Shown: positions 40,053 to 48,455 of the stretch, in pieces | Layout of the letters: the number at the start of each line of letters is the position of its first letter | How positions within the stretch are numbered: position 1 is the first letter of the stretch | Origin: JANXQG01 sp963709175 | GTDB lineage: Bacteria > Planctomycetota > Planctomycetia > Pirellulales > Thermoguttaceae | NCBI GenBank assembly: GCA_963709175.1 | Contig: CAVPVK010000011.1 | Location: 496,001 to 560,000 of the forward strand | Reading direction: 5' to 3' | DNA: 64,000 nt | Notes under the pieces: model-generated | Databases searched by the model: none | Told to the model about the DNA's origin: nothing | Seen by the model: only the letters and a program-made list of their open reading frames with translations | Translations under genes and position numbers: made by a program

Positions 40053-42362
40053 CTACCCGATCGCCTTCTCGTAGATCCTGTAGATCTTGTACTTTTTGGC
40101 CCCCACGGCTTCGATGGTCTGGTTCACCAGGTCATTGTCTTCCAGCGTCCAGCCCAATTCGGCGCCCGTGTAATGGGCGACGTTCTTGCCGAAGTCCAAG
40201 GTCTTGAGGATCAACATTTCGGCAATTCCGCGGCGGCGGTATTTCTCCAGGATGTCCAGCACGATCATGCGCGCCGTCTTGATGCGGCGCCTTCGCCAGA
40301 GAAAACGCACCAGATTGATCGGCAGCCCGTAAGGAAACAAGCGGCCGTTCAACGGCTGCACAGCCTCGTTCATATCGGGCAAGGTGATGGAAAAACCAAC
40401 CGGATAGCCGTCAACCTCGGCCAGCAAGACCATGCGGGGCTCGGCTAGTTGCTTCAGACGTCCCGCCATGTAGCGAAACTCGGCCTCTGTGAGACTGACG
40501 AATCCCCAGTTGTGTGCCATAGCGCCATTGTAGACGGTGTTGCAGCGCTGCACCTCAGCCTCGAAGTCGCTTTCATTGAACTCGCGAATGGTGATCTTGC
40601 CGCGGCGCATGATCCGCTCCGCACGTTCGCGCCAGAGGTCGCTCATGTTCTTCGGATCGAGGAACCACCAGCTAAAAAGGTCCTTGGCCTTGATCAGCCC
40701 GCAGCCTTCGAGCAGCCCGGCGTAGTATGCCGGATTGTGATTGTCCATGATCCGCGGCGGCGTATGGAAACCTTCCACCAACAGGCCGCAAGTATAGTTG
40801 GTCGAATAGTCGATCGGACCGAGGATCGACGTGCGGCCGCGGTCGCGGAGCCACTTTGCGGCGGCCTCGATCAAGGCGGCCGCCATCTCCGGGTCGTCGG
40901 CCGATTCGAACATGCCAAAGCAGCCCGTGTTGGTCTTGTGCTCCTCGTTGTAGCGGGGGTCGTCGCTGACGAGGATCCGTCCTTGGGGAACGCCGTCGCG
41001 GTAAGCGATGAATTTTTCAGCAGCCCCGTGCAGGTAGAAAGGGTGCTTGCGAGGATTGAGGAACTCTTTCTGGTCCAGGAGTAACTGCGGCACCCATTGC
41101 GGGTCCTGGGCGTAAATCCGCCAAGGGACCTTGAGAAAGGCATTCAGTTCGCTGCCGGAGGCAACGGGCCGGATTTCCAGCCGCCCTTTGATGGCGGACC
41201 GCCGCACGGCTCGCCGCTGGGCCACCGCCTGGGCCGCGTCGAAATCGATGTCGTAGACGCGATAAGTCTTGGTAATCTTGGCCCCACCTTTGGTCAGCGC
41301 CCCGCGAGAGAACCGGTTCGATTCCAGTACCCAGGAGAACTCGGCCTCCTCCATGCCCCACTCGATCGCCTTGGGTACGATGCCGTGCATGAGCACCAGG
41401 CCCAGCCCTTGCATCTGATATTCGGGCAGCACATTGGTCGAAATCAGACGCATTTTCTTGATCGCCCGCTTATTGCGCAAGAGGTGAATAAAGCCAGAGG
41501 GAAAGAGGCGGCCGTCGATCTCCCGGATGCGGGGGTTGTAGTCCAAGAGCCCCAAGGTGGCACCCACTAACCGCCCGTCGATCTCCACGAAGATGGCCAA
41601 TTCGGGCACGATCAGCGGCTGCATGCCCTTGGCAGCGTGCTCCACCTCGCCATCGGACATGGGAACAAATCCCCAGGTGTTCGTCAGCGAACGGTTGTAG
41701 ATCGAGAGGAACGATTTGACATCCTCGCGGAAGCGGGACTTGTCCAGCGGCCGGATCTTGACGTTGTAACGTTCGATGATCTGATCGCAGACGGGACGCA
41801 GCTTTTCAGCGATCCGGGGCAGCATGGAAATCTCTCCCCAGAAGGCATACATGTCCTGTGCCTTGCCGAAGCCATAATTCGCAATCAGTTTTTCGTAGTA
41901 ACGGGGGTTATAGGGCATCATGAACGTCGGCGACGAATCGAAACCGTCAATCAACAGGCCGACCACGCCGTTGAGCGATGGATTCACCGGACCCCGCAGC
42001 TTGAAAATCCCCTGATCGGCAAACCAATCGCGAACGGCGTCAAACAGGCCGTTGGCCACCTCCTGATCGTCGATCGACTCGAAAAAACCGAAAAATCCGC
42101 GGACATCGTCATAGCGATTAATGTGTCCGAGGTTTAGAATGGCAGCGATACGGCCAACCACCTCACCCCCACGATAGGCCAGGAACGTCTGGATTCGGTT
42201 TCTGTCATAAAATGGGTTGCGTGCGTAGCCTACGTTTTCTTTCTGATCGATGCGCAGCGGTGGAATCCAGTAGGGATCGTTCCGATAAATAGTCCAAGGA
42301 AATTCCAGAAACTGCTTACGTTGTCGGGAAGTTGCTGCGCGCTCGATGACAATGGGCTTCAT
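40053..42362 (-). CDS. Tandem-duplicated GNAT-like N-acetyltransferase protein (769 aa)
   Basis: The protein consists of two homologous halves of about 385 residues. Half 1 (from residue 18) has FLEFPWTIYRNDPYWIPPLR and DQKENVGYARNPFY. Half 2 (from about residue 408) has FLKVPWRIYAQDPQWVPQLL and DQKEFLNPRKHPFY. Each then has a Gly-rich substrate-like part (RLRGPVNPSLNGVVGLLIDG; ILGPIDYSTNYTCGLLVEGF), an MPYNPRYYEKLI/DNHNPAYYAGLL block and a C-terminal GNAT-like AcCoA region (VLPEYQMQGLGLVLMHGI; ILEKYRRRGIAEMLILKTLD). Single-unit homologs of about 380 residues are common in bacteria; the substrate is unknown. Intact, ends 400-odd bp from trxA, and is divergent from the SDR gene. Confidence 0.88.
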   Translation of the reverse strand: MKPIVIERAATSRQRKQFLEFPWTIYRNDPYWIPPLRIDQKENVGYARNPFYDRNRIQTFLAYRGGEVVGRIAAILNLGHINRYDDVRGFFGFFESIDDQEVANGLFDAVRDWFADQGIFKLRGPVNPSLNGVVGLLIDGFDSSPTFMMPYNPRYYEKLIANYGFGKAQDMYAFWGEISMLPRIAEKLRPVCDQIIERYNVKIRPLDKSRFREDVKSFLSIYNRSLTNTWGFVPMSDGEVEHAAKGMQPLIVPELAIFVEIDGRLVGATLGLLDYNPRIREIDGRLFPSGFIHLLRNKRAIKKMRLISTNVLPEYQMQGLGLVLMHGIVPKAIEWGMEEAEFSWVLESNRFSRGALTKGGAKITKTYRVYDIDFDAAQAVAQRRAVRRSAIKGRLEIRPVASGSELNAFLKVPWRIYAQDPQWVPQLLLDQKEFLNPRKHPFYLHGAAEKFIAYRDGVPQGRILVSDDPRYNEEHKTNTGCFGMFESADDPEMAAALIEAAAKWLRDRGRTSILGPIDYSTNYTCGLLVEGFHTPPRIMDNHNPAYYAGLLEGCGLIKAKDLFSWWFLDPKNMSDLWRERAERIMRRGKITIREFNESDFEAEVQRCNTVYNGAMAHNWGFVSLTEAEFRYMAGRLKQLAEPRMVLLAEVDGYPVGFSITLPDMNEAVQPLNGRLFPYGLPINLVRFLWRRRRIKTARMIVLDILEKYRRRGIAEMLILKTLDFGKNVAHYTGAELGWTLEDNDLVNQTIEAVGAKKYKIYRIYEKAIG

Positions 42363-42440
42363 ATTGGGCTCTTGGTCGAAAATGTTCCGGACATCTTACC
42401 CCTTTTGACTTTTGCGGGTCAATCCTGACCGGACGGAAAC

Positions 42441-43460
42441 ATGGCGAGGATACTGATTACCGGGGCCAGCGGCTTTATCGGCTTTCATTTGACACGGGCG
42501 CTGCTGGAACAAGGTCATGAAGTAAGCTGCCTGGTCCGCCAGTCTTCGAAAATCGACCGCCTGGCGGGATTGCCGATTCACTTGGCGACAGGCGATGTGA
42601 CCGACGCCGCGTCGCTGCGGAAGGTCGTGCCCGGCCACGATGCAGTCTATCACCTTGCCGCGCTAACCAAGGCCGTCCATGTCCAGGACCTTTATCGTAC
42701 GAATCGCGATGGAGTGGCCGATCTCGCCGCGGTCTGCGCCGCCCAGACCACCCCGCCAGTCCTGCTCGTGGTTTCTTCCTTGGCAGCCATGGGGCCGTCC
42801 GCCCCGCGGCGGCCACGACTGGAAAGCGATCCCCCGGCGCCGGTGTCGCACTACGGGCGGAGCAAGCTGGCGGGCGAAAAGGCCGCCCGACAATTTGCCA
42901 AGGATGTGCCGATCACTATCCTCCGCCCGCCAATCGTCTTTGGCGAGTCGGACGCGGCAACTTACGAACTCTTTCTGCCGATTGCCCGTTGCGGCGTGCA
43001 TGTCGTTCCCAGTTGGCGAACACACTGGTTTTCCCTCATCCATGCCGACGATCTCCTGCAGGCGATGATTCTGGCGGCCCAGCGTGGAAAACGGATTGTC
43101 GCCGATCCGTGCGACGGTGCTGCCGCCGCCCGAGGCTGTTATTTTGTTCGGGCCGAACGAGACCTGACGTTTTCCGACTTGGGACGCATGATCGGGGCGG
43201 CCTTGGACCACCGTCGCACCCTGGTCCTTCGCGTGGGGCCGTTTGGGGTCTGGACCGTCGCCTTGGCTGCCACGGCATTCTCGCAGCTTCGCGGTCAGGC
43301 CTGGTATTTCAATCTCGACAAGGCCCACGAGGCCCGAGCCGGGTCGTGGACCTGTTCCAGTGATGCCGCCGGGCGGGAATTGGGATTCGCCGTGGCCGCT
43401 CCCCTGGAGGACCGGCTGCGGCAAACGGCCCAGTGGTATCGGGAACACGGGTGGTTATAA
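42441..43460 (+). CDS. NAD-dependent epimerase/dehydratase (extended SDR)
   Basis: The 339-residue protein has the NAD-binding motif GASGFIG (residues 8-14), YHLAALTKAVHVQDLYRTNR, VVSSLAAMGPS and the catalytic YGRSK (Tyr about 138). It matches the sugar-nucleotide epimerase or 3-beta-HSD-like extended SDR group. ILRPPIVFGESD and HADDLLQAMILAA are also standard. The substrate cannot be told. It is transcribed with the RNase HII-like gene, which begins 5 bp after the stop, so the two are probably co-expressed. Confidence 0.93.
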   Translation: MARILITGASGFIGFHLTRALLEQGHEVSCLVRQSSKIDRLAGLPIHLATGDVTDAASLRKVVPGHDAVYHLAALTKAVHVQDLYRTNRDGVADLAAVCAAQTTPPVLLVVSSLAAMGPSAPRRPRLESDPPAPVSHYGRSKLAGEKAARQFAKDVPITILRPPIVFGESDAATYELFLPIARCGVHVVPSWRTHWFSLIHADDLLQAMILAAQRGKRIVADPCDGAAAARGCYFVRAERDLTFSDLGRMIGAALDHRRTLVLRVGPFGVWTVALAATAFSQLRGQAWYFNLDKAHEARAGSWTCSSDAAGRELGFAVAAPLEDRLRQTAQWYREHGWL

Positions 43461-43465
43461 GCTCC

Positions 43466-44437
43466 ATGCCTTTCCTCCTCGGAACCGACGAAGCCGGCTA
43501 CGGACCCAACCTGGGACCTCTGGTCATATCGGCCAGCCTTTGGGAAGTCCCGGCCGGCATCCGCGGCGACGACCTCTACAAACGTCTTCAAACCGTGATC
43601 GCCCCCGGCGCCGCCCGATCCGCGAAGACCGCCGATCAGCGGGTCGCCATTGCCGATTCCAAGCTGCTTTACCAGTCGGGCAAGGGACTGAAGCTGCTCG
43701 AACGCGGGCTTTGGGCCGCATGGCATCTGATCGATCGCCGGCCGGCACTCTGCGGCGACGTCTGGCGACTGTTGACGGGCGACGAGGACCGGCCGCGCTG
43801 CGAGGCCCTCTGCGACGTCTGCTCATCGCTGCCCGCCCCGCGGGAACTCGATGCTGCGGAGGTCGACGCTTTGTATTCCCGGCTGTGCGCGGAAATGACT
43901 CAAGCGGGAGTGCGGCTGGTCGATCTGAAGAGCGTTGCCATCTTTCCGCGCGAGTTCAACGACACGGTGGACCGCAGCGAGTCGAAAGGCGCAGCGCTTT
44001 CGCACTGGACCCTGCAACTGATAGTCCGCATGATCGAGCCGATTGGAGATGCGGCGATTGCGATTCTCTGCGACAAGCACGGTGGCCGGGACCGCTACTT
44101 GCCTTTGTTGACCGACCATTTCCCTGGGCAATTCATCGAGGTCGTCGCCGAAGGCCGGTCGCGGAGCGTTTACCGCTTCGGGCCGCCTGAGCGGCGAGTC
44201 GAGATAGCCTTCCAGGCCAAAGGGGAATCACACCTGCCCACGGCACTGGCCTCAATGGCCTCGAAATACCTTCGCGAGCTAGCCATGCAGGGCTTCAACG
44301 ACTTCTGGCGAGGCCACGTTTCGGACCTTCGGCCCACGGCCGGCTATCCGCTCGATGCCAAGCGATTCAAGGCCGATATAGCCGCCGCGCAGCAGGCACT
44401 TGGCGTTGAGGATAGAATAGTGTGGAGAACTAAATAA
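43466..44437 (+). CDS. RNase HII-like protein (divergent RNase H fold)
   Basis: The 323-residue protein begins GTDEAGYGPNLGPLVISASL, a close relative of the RNase HII N-terminus (GxDEAGRGPLAGPV). VAIADSKLLYQSGKG parallels the DSK motif. ILCDKHGGRDRY and AKGESHLPTALASMASKYLR parallel the last two metal-site motifs of RNase HII (A-x-ASI-AK-x-x-RD). The likely catalytic residues are Asp8, Glu9, Asp203 and Glu254; the last is Glu where RNase HII has Asp. It is about 100 residues longer than RNase HII, with an extra insert between residues 75 and 150. It could process RNA-DNA hybrids or a different nucleic acid. Confidence 0.75.
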   Translation: MPFLLGTDEAGYGPNLGPLVISASLWEVPAGIRGDDLYKRLQTVIAPGAARSAKTADQRVAIADSKLLYQSGKGLKLLERGLWAAWHLIDRRPALCGDVWRLLTGDEDRPRCEALCDVCSSLPAPRELDAAEVDALYSRLCAEMTQAGVRLVDLKSVAIFPREFNDTVDRSESKGAALSHWTLQLIVRMIEPIGDAAIAILCDKHGGRDRYLPLLTDHFPGQFIEVVAEGRSRSVYRFGPPERRVEIAFQAKGESHLPTALASMASKYLRELAMQGFNDFWRGHVSDLRPTAGYPLDAKRFKADIAAAQQALGVEDRIVWRTK

Positions 44438-44451
44438 GAACGCGGCGTCCA

Positions 44452-44476
44452 TAGTCCCGGCTTTAGCCGGGAGTAC
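44452..44476. repeat. Palindromic repeat CCCGGCTTTAGCCGGG
   Basis: TAGTCCCGGCTTTAGCCGGG, followed by AGTAC, is a near-perfect palindrome of 25 bp. It lies in the 59-bp gap between the RNase HII-like gene and sixA and matches the element at about 40022-40042. It could terminate the first unit or shape the mRNA. Confidence 0.6.
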
Positions 44477-44496
44477 GAACGCCGAGGAGATCTACC

Positions 44497-44991
44497 ATGG
44501 ACTTGTTCATCATCCGTCATGCATGGGCGGAGGACCGCGACGACGCTGCCTATCCCGACGATTCGCTCCGGCCCCTGACCGATGAAGGGCGCAATCGTTT
44601 TGCCCGGGTGTGCGACGCCCTGGTCGCCCGCGGCCTGAGACCGCAGTTGATCGTCAGCAGTCCCATGCTGCGGTGCGTGCAGACGGCCGATATCCTGGCC
44701 AGGACATTGGGCGACAAGAGCGAAGTGGTTCAGGAGGAGGAACTGCTGCCCGGCGGCGATGTCAAGCATTTGCTTTCCTGGATGGAACAACACGCCAGCG
44801 GCCTCGACAAGGTTGCCTGGGTGGGCCATGCGCCGGACCTCGGCCACCTGGCCGCCGCGCTCATGGGCTTGGACAAAGGCTGGATCAATTTGAAGAAAGG
44901 GGCCATTGCTACTCTGGCCTTCCCGGAATCGCCCGAACTTGGCCGCGGGGAACTCCGCTGGCTGGTGACGGCAAAAATACTGGGCTTGTAG
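44497..44991 (+). CDS. sixA: Phosphohistidine phosphatase SixA
   Basis: The 164-residue histidine phosphatase has FIIRHAWAEDRD (catalytic RH with His8), VSSPMLRCVQTADIL, the acidic block EELLPGGDVKHLL and WVGHAPDLGHLAAALMG with the second catalytic His. This fits SixA, which removes phosphate from the HPt domain of ArcB-type phosphorelays. Starts with ATG and GAGGAGA upstream. It is in the same direction as the two preceding genes but separated by a palindromic repeat. The neighbour on the right, hisB, is convergent with a 14-bp gap. Confidence 0.9.
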   Translation: MDLFIIRHAWAEDRDDAAYPDDSLRPLTDEGRNRFARVCDALVARGLRPQLIVSSPMLRCVQTADILARTLGDKSEVVQEEELLPGGDVKHLLSWMEQHASGLDKVAWVGHAPDLGHLAAALMGLDKGWINLKKGAIATLAFPESPELGRGELRWLVTAKILGL

Positions 44992-45005
44992 GGAATCCTA
45001 CATCC

Positions 45006-45593
45006 CTACATCACGCCCTTGGTGCTGGGCACGCCCGTCATCCGTGGGTCGATCTCCACCGCGGCGCGGAGCGCTCGGGCGGCACTCTTGAAAATGCCCT
45101 CGGCAATGTGATGGCCGTTGCGTCCATAAGCGACCAGGATATGGACGTTGGCTAGCACGTTGAAAGCCAGTGCCTGCCAGAAGTCGGCGACTAGCTCGCT
45201 TTCGAAATCGCCGATCTTGGCCGCAGGGAACTTGGCGTCGAAAACGAAATAGGGACGCCCCCCCAGGTCGATGGCGCAGGTAGCCAAGGTTTCATCCATA
45301 GGCAGGGTGAAGTGTCCGTAACGGCGGATGCCGGCGCGATCGCCAAGGGCTTGACGCATGGCCTGCCCCAGGCAGATGCCAACGTCCTCGACCGTGTGGT
45401 GTTGATCGACGTGCAGGTCGCCCTTGGCCTCGATCGCCAAATCGATGACCGCATGCTTGGCCAGGAGCGTGAGCATGTGATCGAAGAAACCGATGCCGCT
45501 GGCGATCTCCGCTTGGCCAGTGCCATCGAGATCGATATCCAGCCGGATCTCGGTTTCCGCGGTCTTACGTTCTAGCTTGGCCGTGCGCGACAT
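45006..45593 (-). CDS. hisB: Imidazoleglycerol-phosphate dehydratase
   Basis: The 195-residue enzyme of histidine synthesis has the HisB motifs ERKTAETEIRLDID, SGIGFFDHMLTLLAKHA, HVDQHHTVEDVGICLGQ and FESELVADFWQALAF, with metal-binding His clusters HH-x-x-E and the C-terminal HHIAEGIFKSAARALR. The N-terminal phosphatase domain found in E. coli HisB is absent, as in most bacteria. It follows hisC on the same strand after 142 bp that hold a large inverted repeat. Intact. Confidence 0.97.
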   Translation of the reverse strand: MSRTAKLERKTAETEIRLDIDLDGTGQAEIASGIGFFDHMLTLLAKHAVIDLAIEAKGDLHVDQHHTVEDVGICLGQAMRQALGDRAGIRRYGHFTLPMDETLATCAIDLGGRPYFVFDAKFPAAKIGDFESELVADFWQALAFNVLANVHILVAYGRNGHHIAEGIFKSAARALRAAVEIDPRMTGVPSTKGVM

Positions 45594-45611
45594 AATGAGA
45601 CGGAAATCCTA

Positions 45612-45727
45612 AATACCAATGCCGAAATCCGAAACCAATTCGAACTAGAAAAGCACGAATGTTTCAAACGCTTTCAGTCATTCGGTATCTGGGTTTGGGA
45701 TTTGTTTCGGGTTTCGATATTGGTATT
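45612..45727. repeat. Imperfect inverted repeat between hisC and hisB
   Basis: The left arm AATACCAATGCCGAAATCC continues with GAAACCAA (45612-45638). The right arm (45701-45727) matches its reverse complement at 23 of 27 positions. The interior contains ACTAGAAAAGCACGAATG and TCAAACGCTTTCAG. A likely half-copy, AATACCAATCCCGAGACC, lies at 49451-49468. It is a small element of about 115 bp without coding capacity, MITE-like in shape. Confidence 0.6.
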
Positions 45728-45735
45728 GCGGACTT

Positions 45736-46785
45736 CTACACGAGGTTCCGCAGCGCCTCCACGCAGGCCATAATTTCTGCATCCGTGCCCACGGTTATCC
45801 GCAGGCCGTCGCCCCATCCAGGATACATCATGTATCGGATGAGGATCCGCCGGCGTTTCAACTCTTCGTATATCGGCCGGACGGCTTGCCGACCGTGTAC
45901 CGCCCACACAAAGTTAGCTTGCGAATCGGGCACTGTAAACCCTATATCCCGCAATACCGTCACCAGGCAACCCCGCGCGTCGAGAATCCTTCCGCGGGTC
46001 TGCCGCAGCCACTCCTGGTCACCGATGGCCGCCGTTGCGGCGGCGATCGACAGCGAGTCGCAGTTGTACGAATCCTTCACCTTCACGAACTGCTCGATCA
46101 ACGGCGGCTGGGCAACCAGGTAACCAAACCGCAGCCCCGCCAGCGCGTACGACTTGCTCAAGGTCCGCGAGACCATGATTTTCTCGCAGTGTGCCACCAG
46201 ATCAAGGCAGTTGCGGTCCGCAAAATCGGCGTAGGCCTCGTCCACCAGCAGCGGACAAGGCAATCGCCGGGCGACTTCCAGCACTGCCTCGGGCGGCACC
46301 GCGGTGCCCGACGGGCTGTTGGGATTGGCCAGGAAGACCAACCGCAGATCGTCGCTTCCCCCGGAGAATGCCTCAGGCAGCGTCCAGTCGGGCCGGAAGT
46401 GGACTTCCTCGCTCCGCGCGGCTTGCAGTTCGGCCAGCGTGCGATAGAGGATATAGCTGGGATACGGCAGCCGCAGCAATTGCCCTTCGCCGACCAAGGC
46501 CCGCGTGACGATCGTGAGGATGTCGTCGCTGCCGTTGCCGGCGAGGATCCATTCCGGCGGCACGCCCAGTAGCTCGCTCGCACGGCGGCGGAAAGACCCA
46601 GCCGTTGGGTCGGGATACTTCTGCAAGCCCCGCCGCAAGGCTTCACCCACGGCCGTCGCCACGGCAGCCGAGGGCGGATAGGGATTCTCGTTGGTGTTCA
46701 GCTTGATGAACCCATCACCCTGCGGCTGTTCACCCGGCACGTAGCCGGACATGGCATTTATATTGGGCCGGAAGTAGCCGGGCAT
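45736..46785 (-). CDS. hisC: Histidinol-phosphate aminotransferase
   Basis: The 349-residue PLP enzyme transaminates histidinol phosphate. Motifs: KLNTNENPYPPSAAV, LGVPPEWILAGNGSDDILTI, VFLANPNSPSGTAVP, LVDEAYADFADRNCLDL, and SRTLSKSYALAGLRFGYL with the PLP lysine at about 210. The ATG at 46785 is 28 nt inside the end of the upstream sigma-54 activator gene, with AAGGA just before it, so translation of the two is coupled. It is followed by hisB after an inverted repeat. Other his genes are not in the window. Confidence 0.96.
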   Translation of the reverse strand: MPGYFRPNINAMSGYVPGEQPQGDGFIKLNTNENPYPPSAAVATAVGEALRRGLQKYPDPTAGSFRRRASELLGVPPEWILAGNGSDDILTIVTRALVGEGQLLRLPYPSYILYRTLAELQAARSEEVHFRPDWTLPEAFSGGSDDLRLVFLANPNSPSGTAVPPEAVLEVARRLPCPLLVDEAYADFADRNCLDLVAHCEKIMVSRTLSKSYALAGLRFGYLVAQPPLIEQFVKVKDSYNCDSLSIAAATAAIGDQEWLRQTRGRILDARGCLVTVLRDIGFTVPDSQANFVWAVHGRQAVRPIYEELKRRRILIRYMMYPGWGDGLRITVGTDAEIMACVEALRNLV

Positions 46786-48440
46786 GGTTCAATCCTTGTA
46801 CGGTACGTGGCCCAATCGATTCCCAGCTTGCGCATTCTCGCCCGCAAGGTGTGCGGATTGATTTTCAGCAGCGCTGCGGCGCCGTGGCGGCCCTCGACGC
46901 GGCCGTGCGCGACGACCAACACGCTTTCGATGTGTTTTTTCATCGCGGCGTCCAGCGACAACACCTGCGACGATGCCGCGGGAGCGGCCGGCGAAGACTC
47001 GCTTCGGCCCGCGGCGGGCGGCCGCTCGCTGGCCCCCAGGGCGCCGGCCACGTCCAGTCGCTTTCCGTTGCCCAAGATCGCCGCGCGATCGATCACTGCC
47101 CCTAGCTCTCGGACGTTGCCCGGCCAGGCATACGAGGTCAGCAGTCGGATGTCTTCGACCGTCAAAGGGGCCTCGGGCAACACGAACCGCACCGCCGCCC
47201 GTTCGGCAAAGTGCCGGGCCAGCGCGGGAATATCCTCCGGCCGCTCGCGCAATGGCGGTAGGCGGATGGGAAAGACTGCGATGCGATACCAGAGATCTTC
47301 GCGGAATCGCCCTTCGGTCACCATCGCCGCCAGGTCACGATGTGTGGCGGCCACAATGCGAACGTCGACGTGCATCGGTTCATGGCCGCCCACGCGCTCC
47401 ATCCAGCCGTCCTGGAGGATTCGCAGCAGGCGAACTTGTACGGCCAAAGGCAACTCGCCAGCCTCGTCCAGCAAGAGCGTGCCGCCATTGGCCCGCTCGA
47501 ACCATCCCTGCCGCGCCTCCACCGCGCCGGTGAAGGCCCCTTTCTCATGACCGAAAAGCTGCGAGTCGATCAACTCCGCCGGGATCGCGCCGCAATTCAC
47601 GCGGAGGAACGGTCCATTGGCTCGCGGCGACTGCGTGTGGATCATCCGGGCGATGAGTTCCTTGCCGGTGCCCGTCTCGCCGAGGATGAGCACGGGGGCG
47701 TCGTTCCGCGCCACCAGCGCCACCCGTTCCATGACATGCTGCAAGCCCGAGTTCTCGCCCACGATGCAGTCGGAATCGATCTTTTTCCGCCCCAGGCGTT
47801 TCAGCAACGACTCTTTGTCGGCCTCGGCGGCTGCTTGCATGGCCGCCATCTCGCGGAGCCGCCGATCGTTTTCCAGGGCCACGGAGAATGGTTCAAGTAG
47901 GGCTTCCACCAGCGGCACGTGCGAATCATCGAAGTCCACGCCAGTCTGCGCCAGGAGCACGACGACGCCGCCGCTGGGGTTTTCCGCGTCGCCAAGCGGA
48001 CCAGCAACCGCGTCACCCATCAATCCGCTGGGAATGATCGCCGCCAGCAGATCGCGGCATCCTCGCGATTGATCCGCATGCAAGACCTCTCGCTTGCCGC
48101 ACCACGCTAGCACCCGGTCGAGCTGGTCCTCATCGCAGGTGGTGCGGGCTTCCGGCAGAAGATAATCGGGCATCGGCACTCCCACCGCCACCGTTTCCAG
48201 GCACGCCCGTTGCCGGTCAATTCTGCGCACCAGGAGTTGGCCGATGGGTTCTCTCTTGCCGAGAATGCCGGCAATCGTATGGGTCGACTCCTGAATTTCG
48301 ATATGGCGGCAGGCCTCGCGCCAAACCGCAACTTGCAGCGCGCGATCGAGGCCAGCAGGAGATAGACTATCAAATTTCACGGAAACACCGTTTCCTAATA
48401 CGGATGCTTCCATCATACCGCAGAGCAGGCAGTTCTTCAA
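46758..48440 (-). CDS. Sigma-54-dependent activator (GAF-AAA+-Fis type)
   Basis: The 560-residue protein has an N-terminal GAF-like sensor (about 20-200, including LLVRRIDRQRACLETVAVG and GGVVVLLAQTGVDFDDSHV). A linker helix and a sigma-54 AAA+ domain follow: GETGTGKELIARMIH (Walker A, about 252), GHEKGAFTGAVEARQG (GAFTGA about 300), NGGTLLLDEAGELPLAVQVR and REDLWYRIAVFPIRLPPLRE. The C-terminal Fis HTH is about 515-550 (GRHGAAALLKINPHTLRARM). The frame opens with TTG 48440; GTG 48380 after an AGGAAACGG is an alternative start. It overlaps hisC by 28 nt on the same strand. The signal is unknown. Confidence 0.9.
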   Translation of the reverse strand: MKNCLLCGMMEASVLGNGVSVKFDSLSPAGLDRALQVAVWREACRHIEIQESTHTIAGILGKREPIGQLLVRRIDRQRACLETVAVGVPMPDYLLPEARTTCDEDQLDRVLAWCGKREVLHADQSRGCRDLLAAIIPSGLMGDAVAGPLGDAENPSGGVVVLLAQTGVDFDDSHVPLVEALLEPFSVALENDRRLREMAAMQAAAEADKESLLKRLGRKKIDSDCIVGENSGLQHVMERVALVARNDAPVLILGETGTGKELIARMIHTQSPRANGPFLRVNCGAIPAELIDSQLFGHEKGAFTGAVEARQGWFERANGGTLLLDEAGELPLAVQVRLLRILQDGWMERVGGHEPMHVDVRIVAATHRDLAAMVTEGRFREDLWYRIAVFPIRLPPLRERPEDIPALARHFAERAAVRFVLPEAPLTVEDIRLLTSYAWPGNVRELGAVIDRAAILGNGKRLDVAGALGASERPPAAGRSESSPAAPAASSQVLSLDAAMKKHIESVLVVAHGRVEGRHGAAALLKINPHTLRARMRKLGIDWATYRTRIEPCPATSGPI

Positions 48441-48455
48441 AGGGGACCCAAGCCC

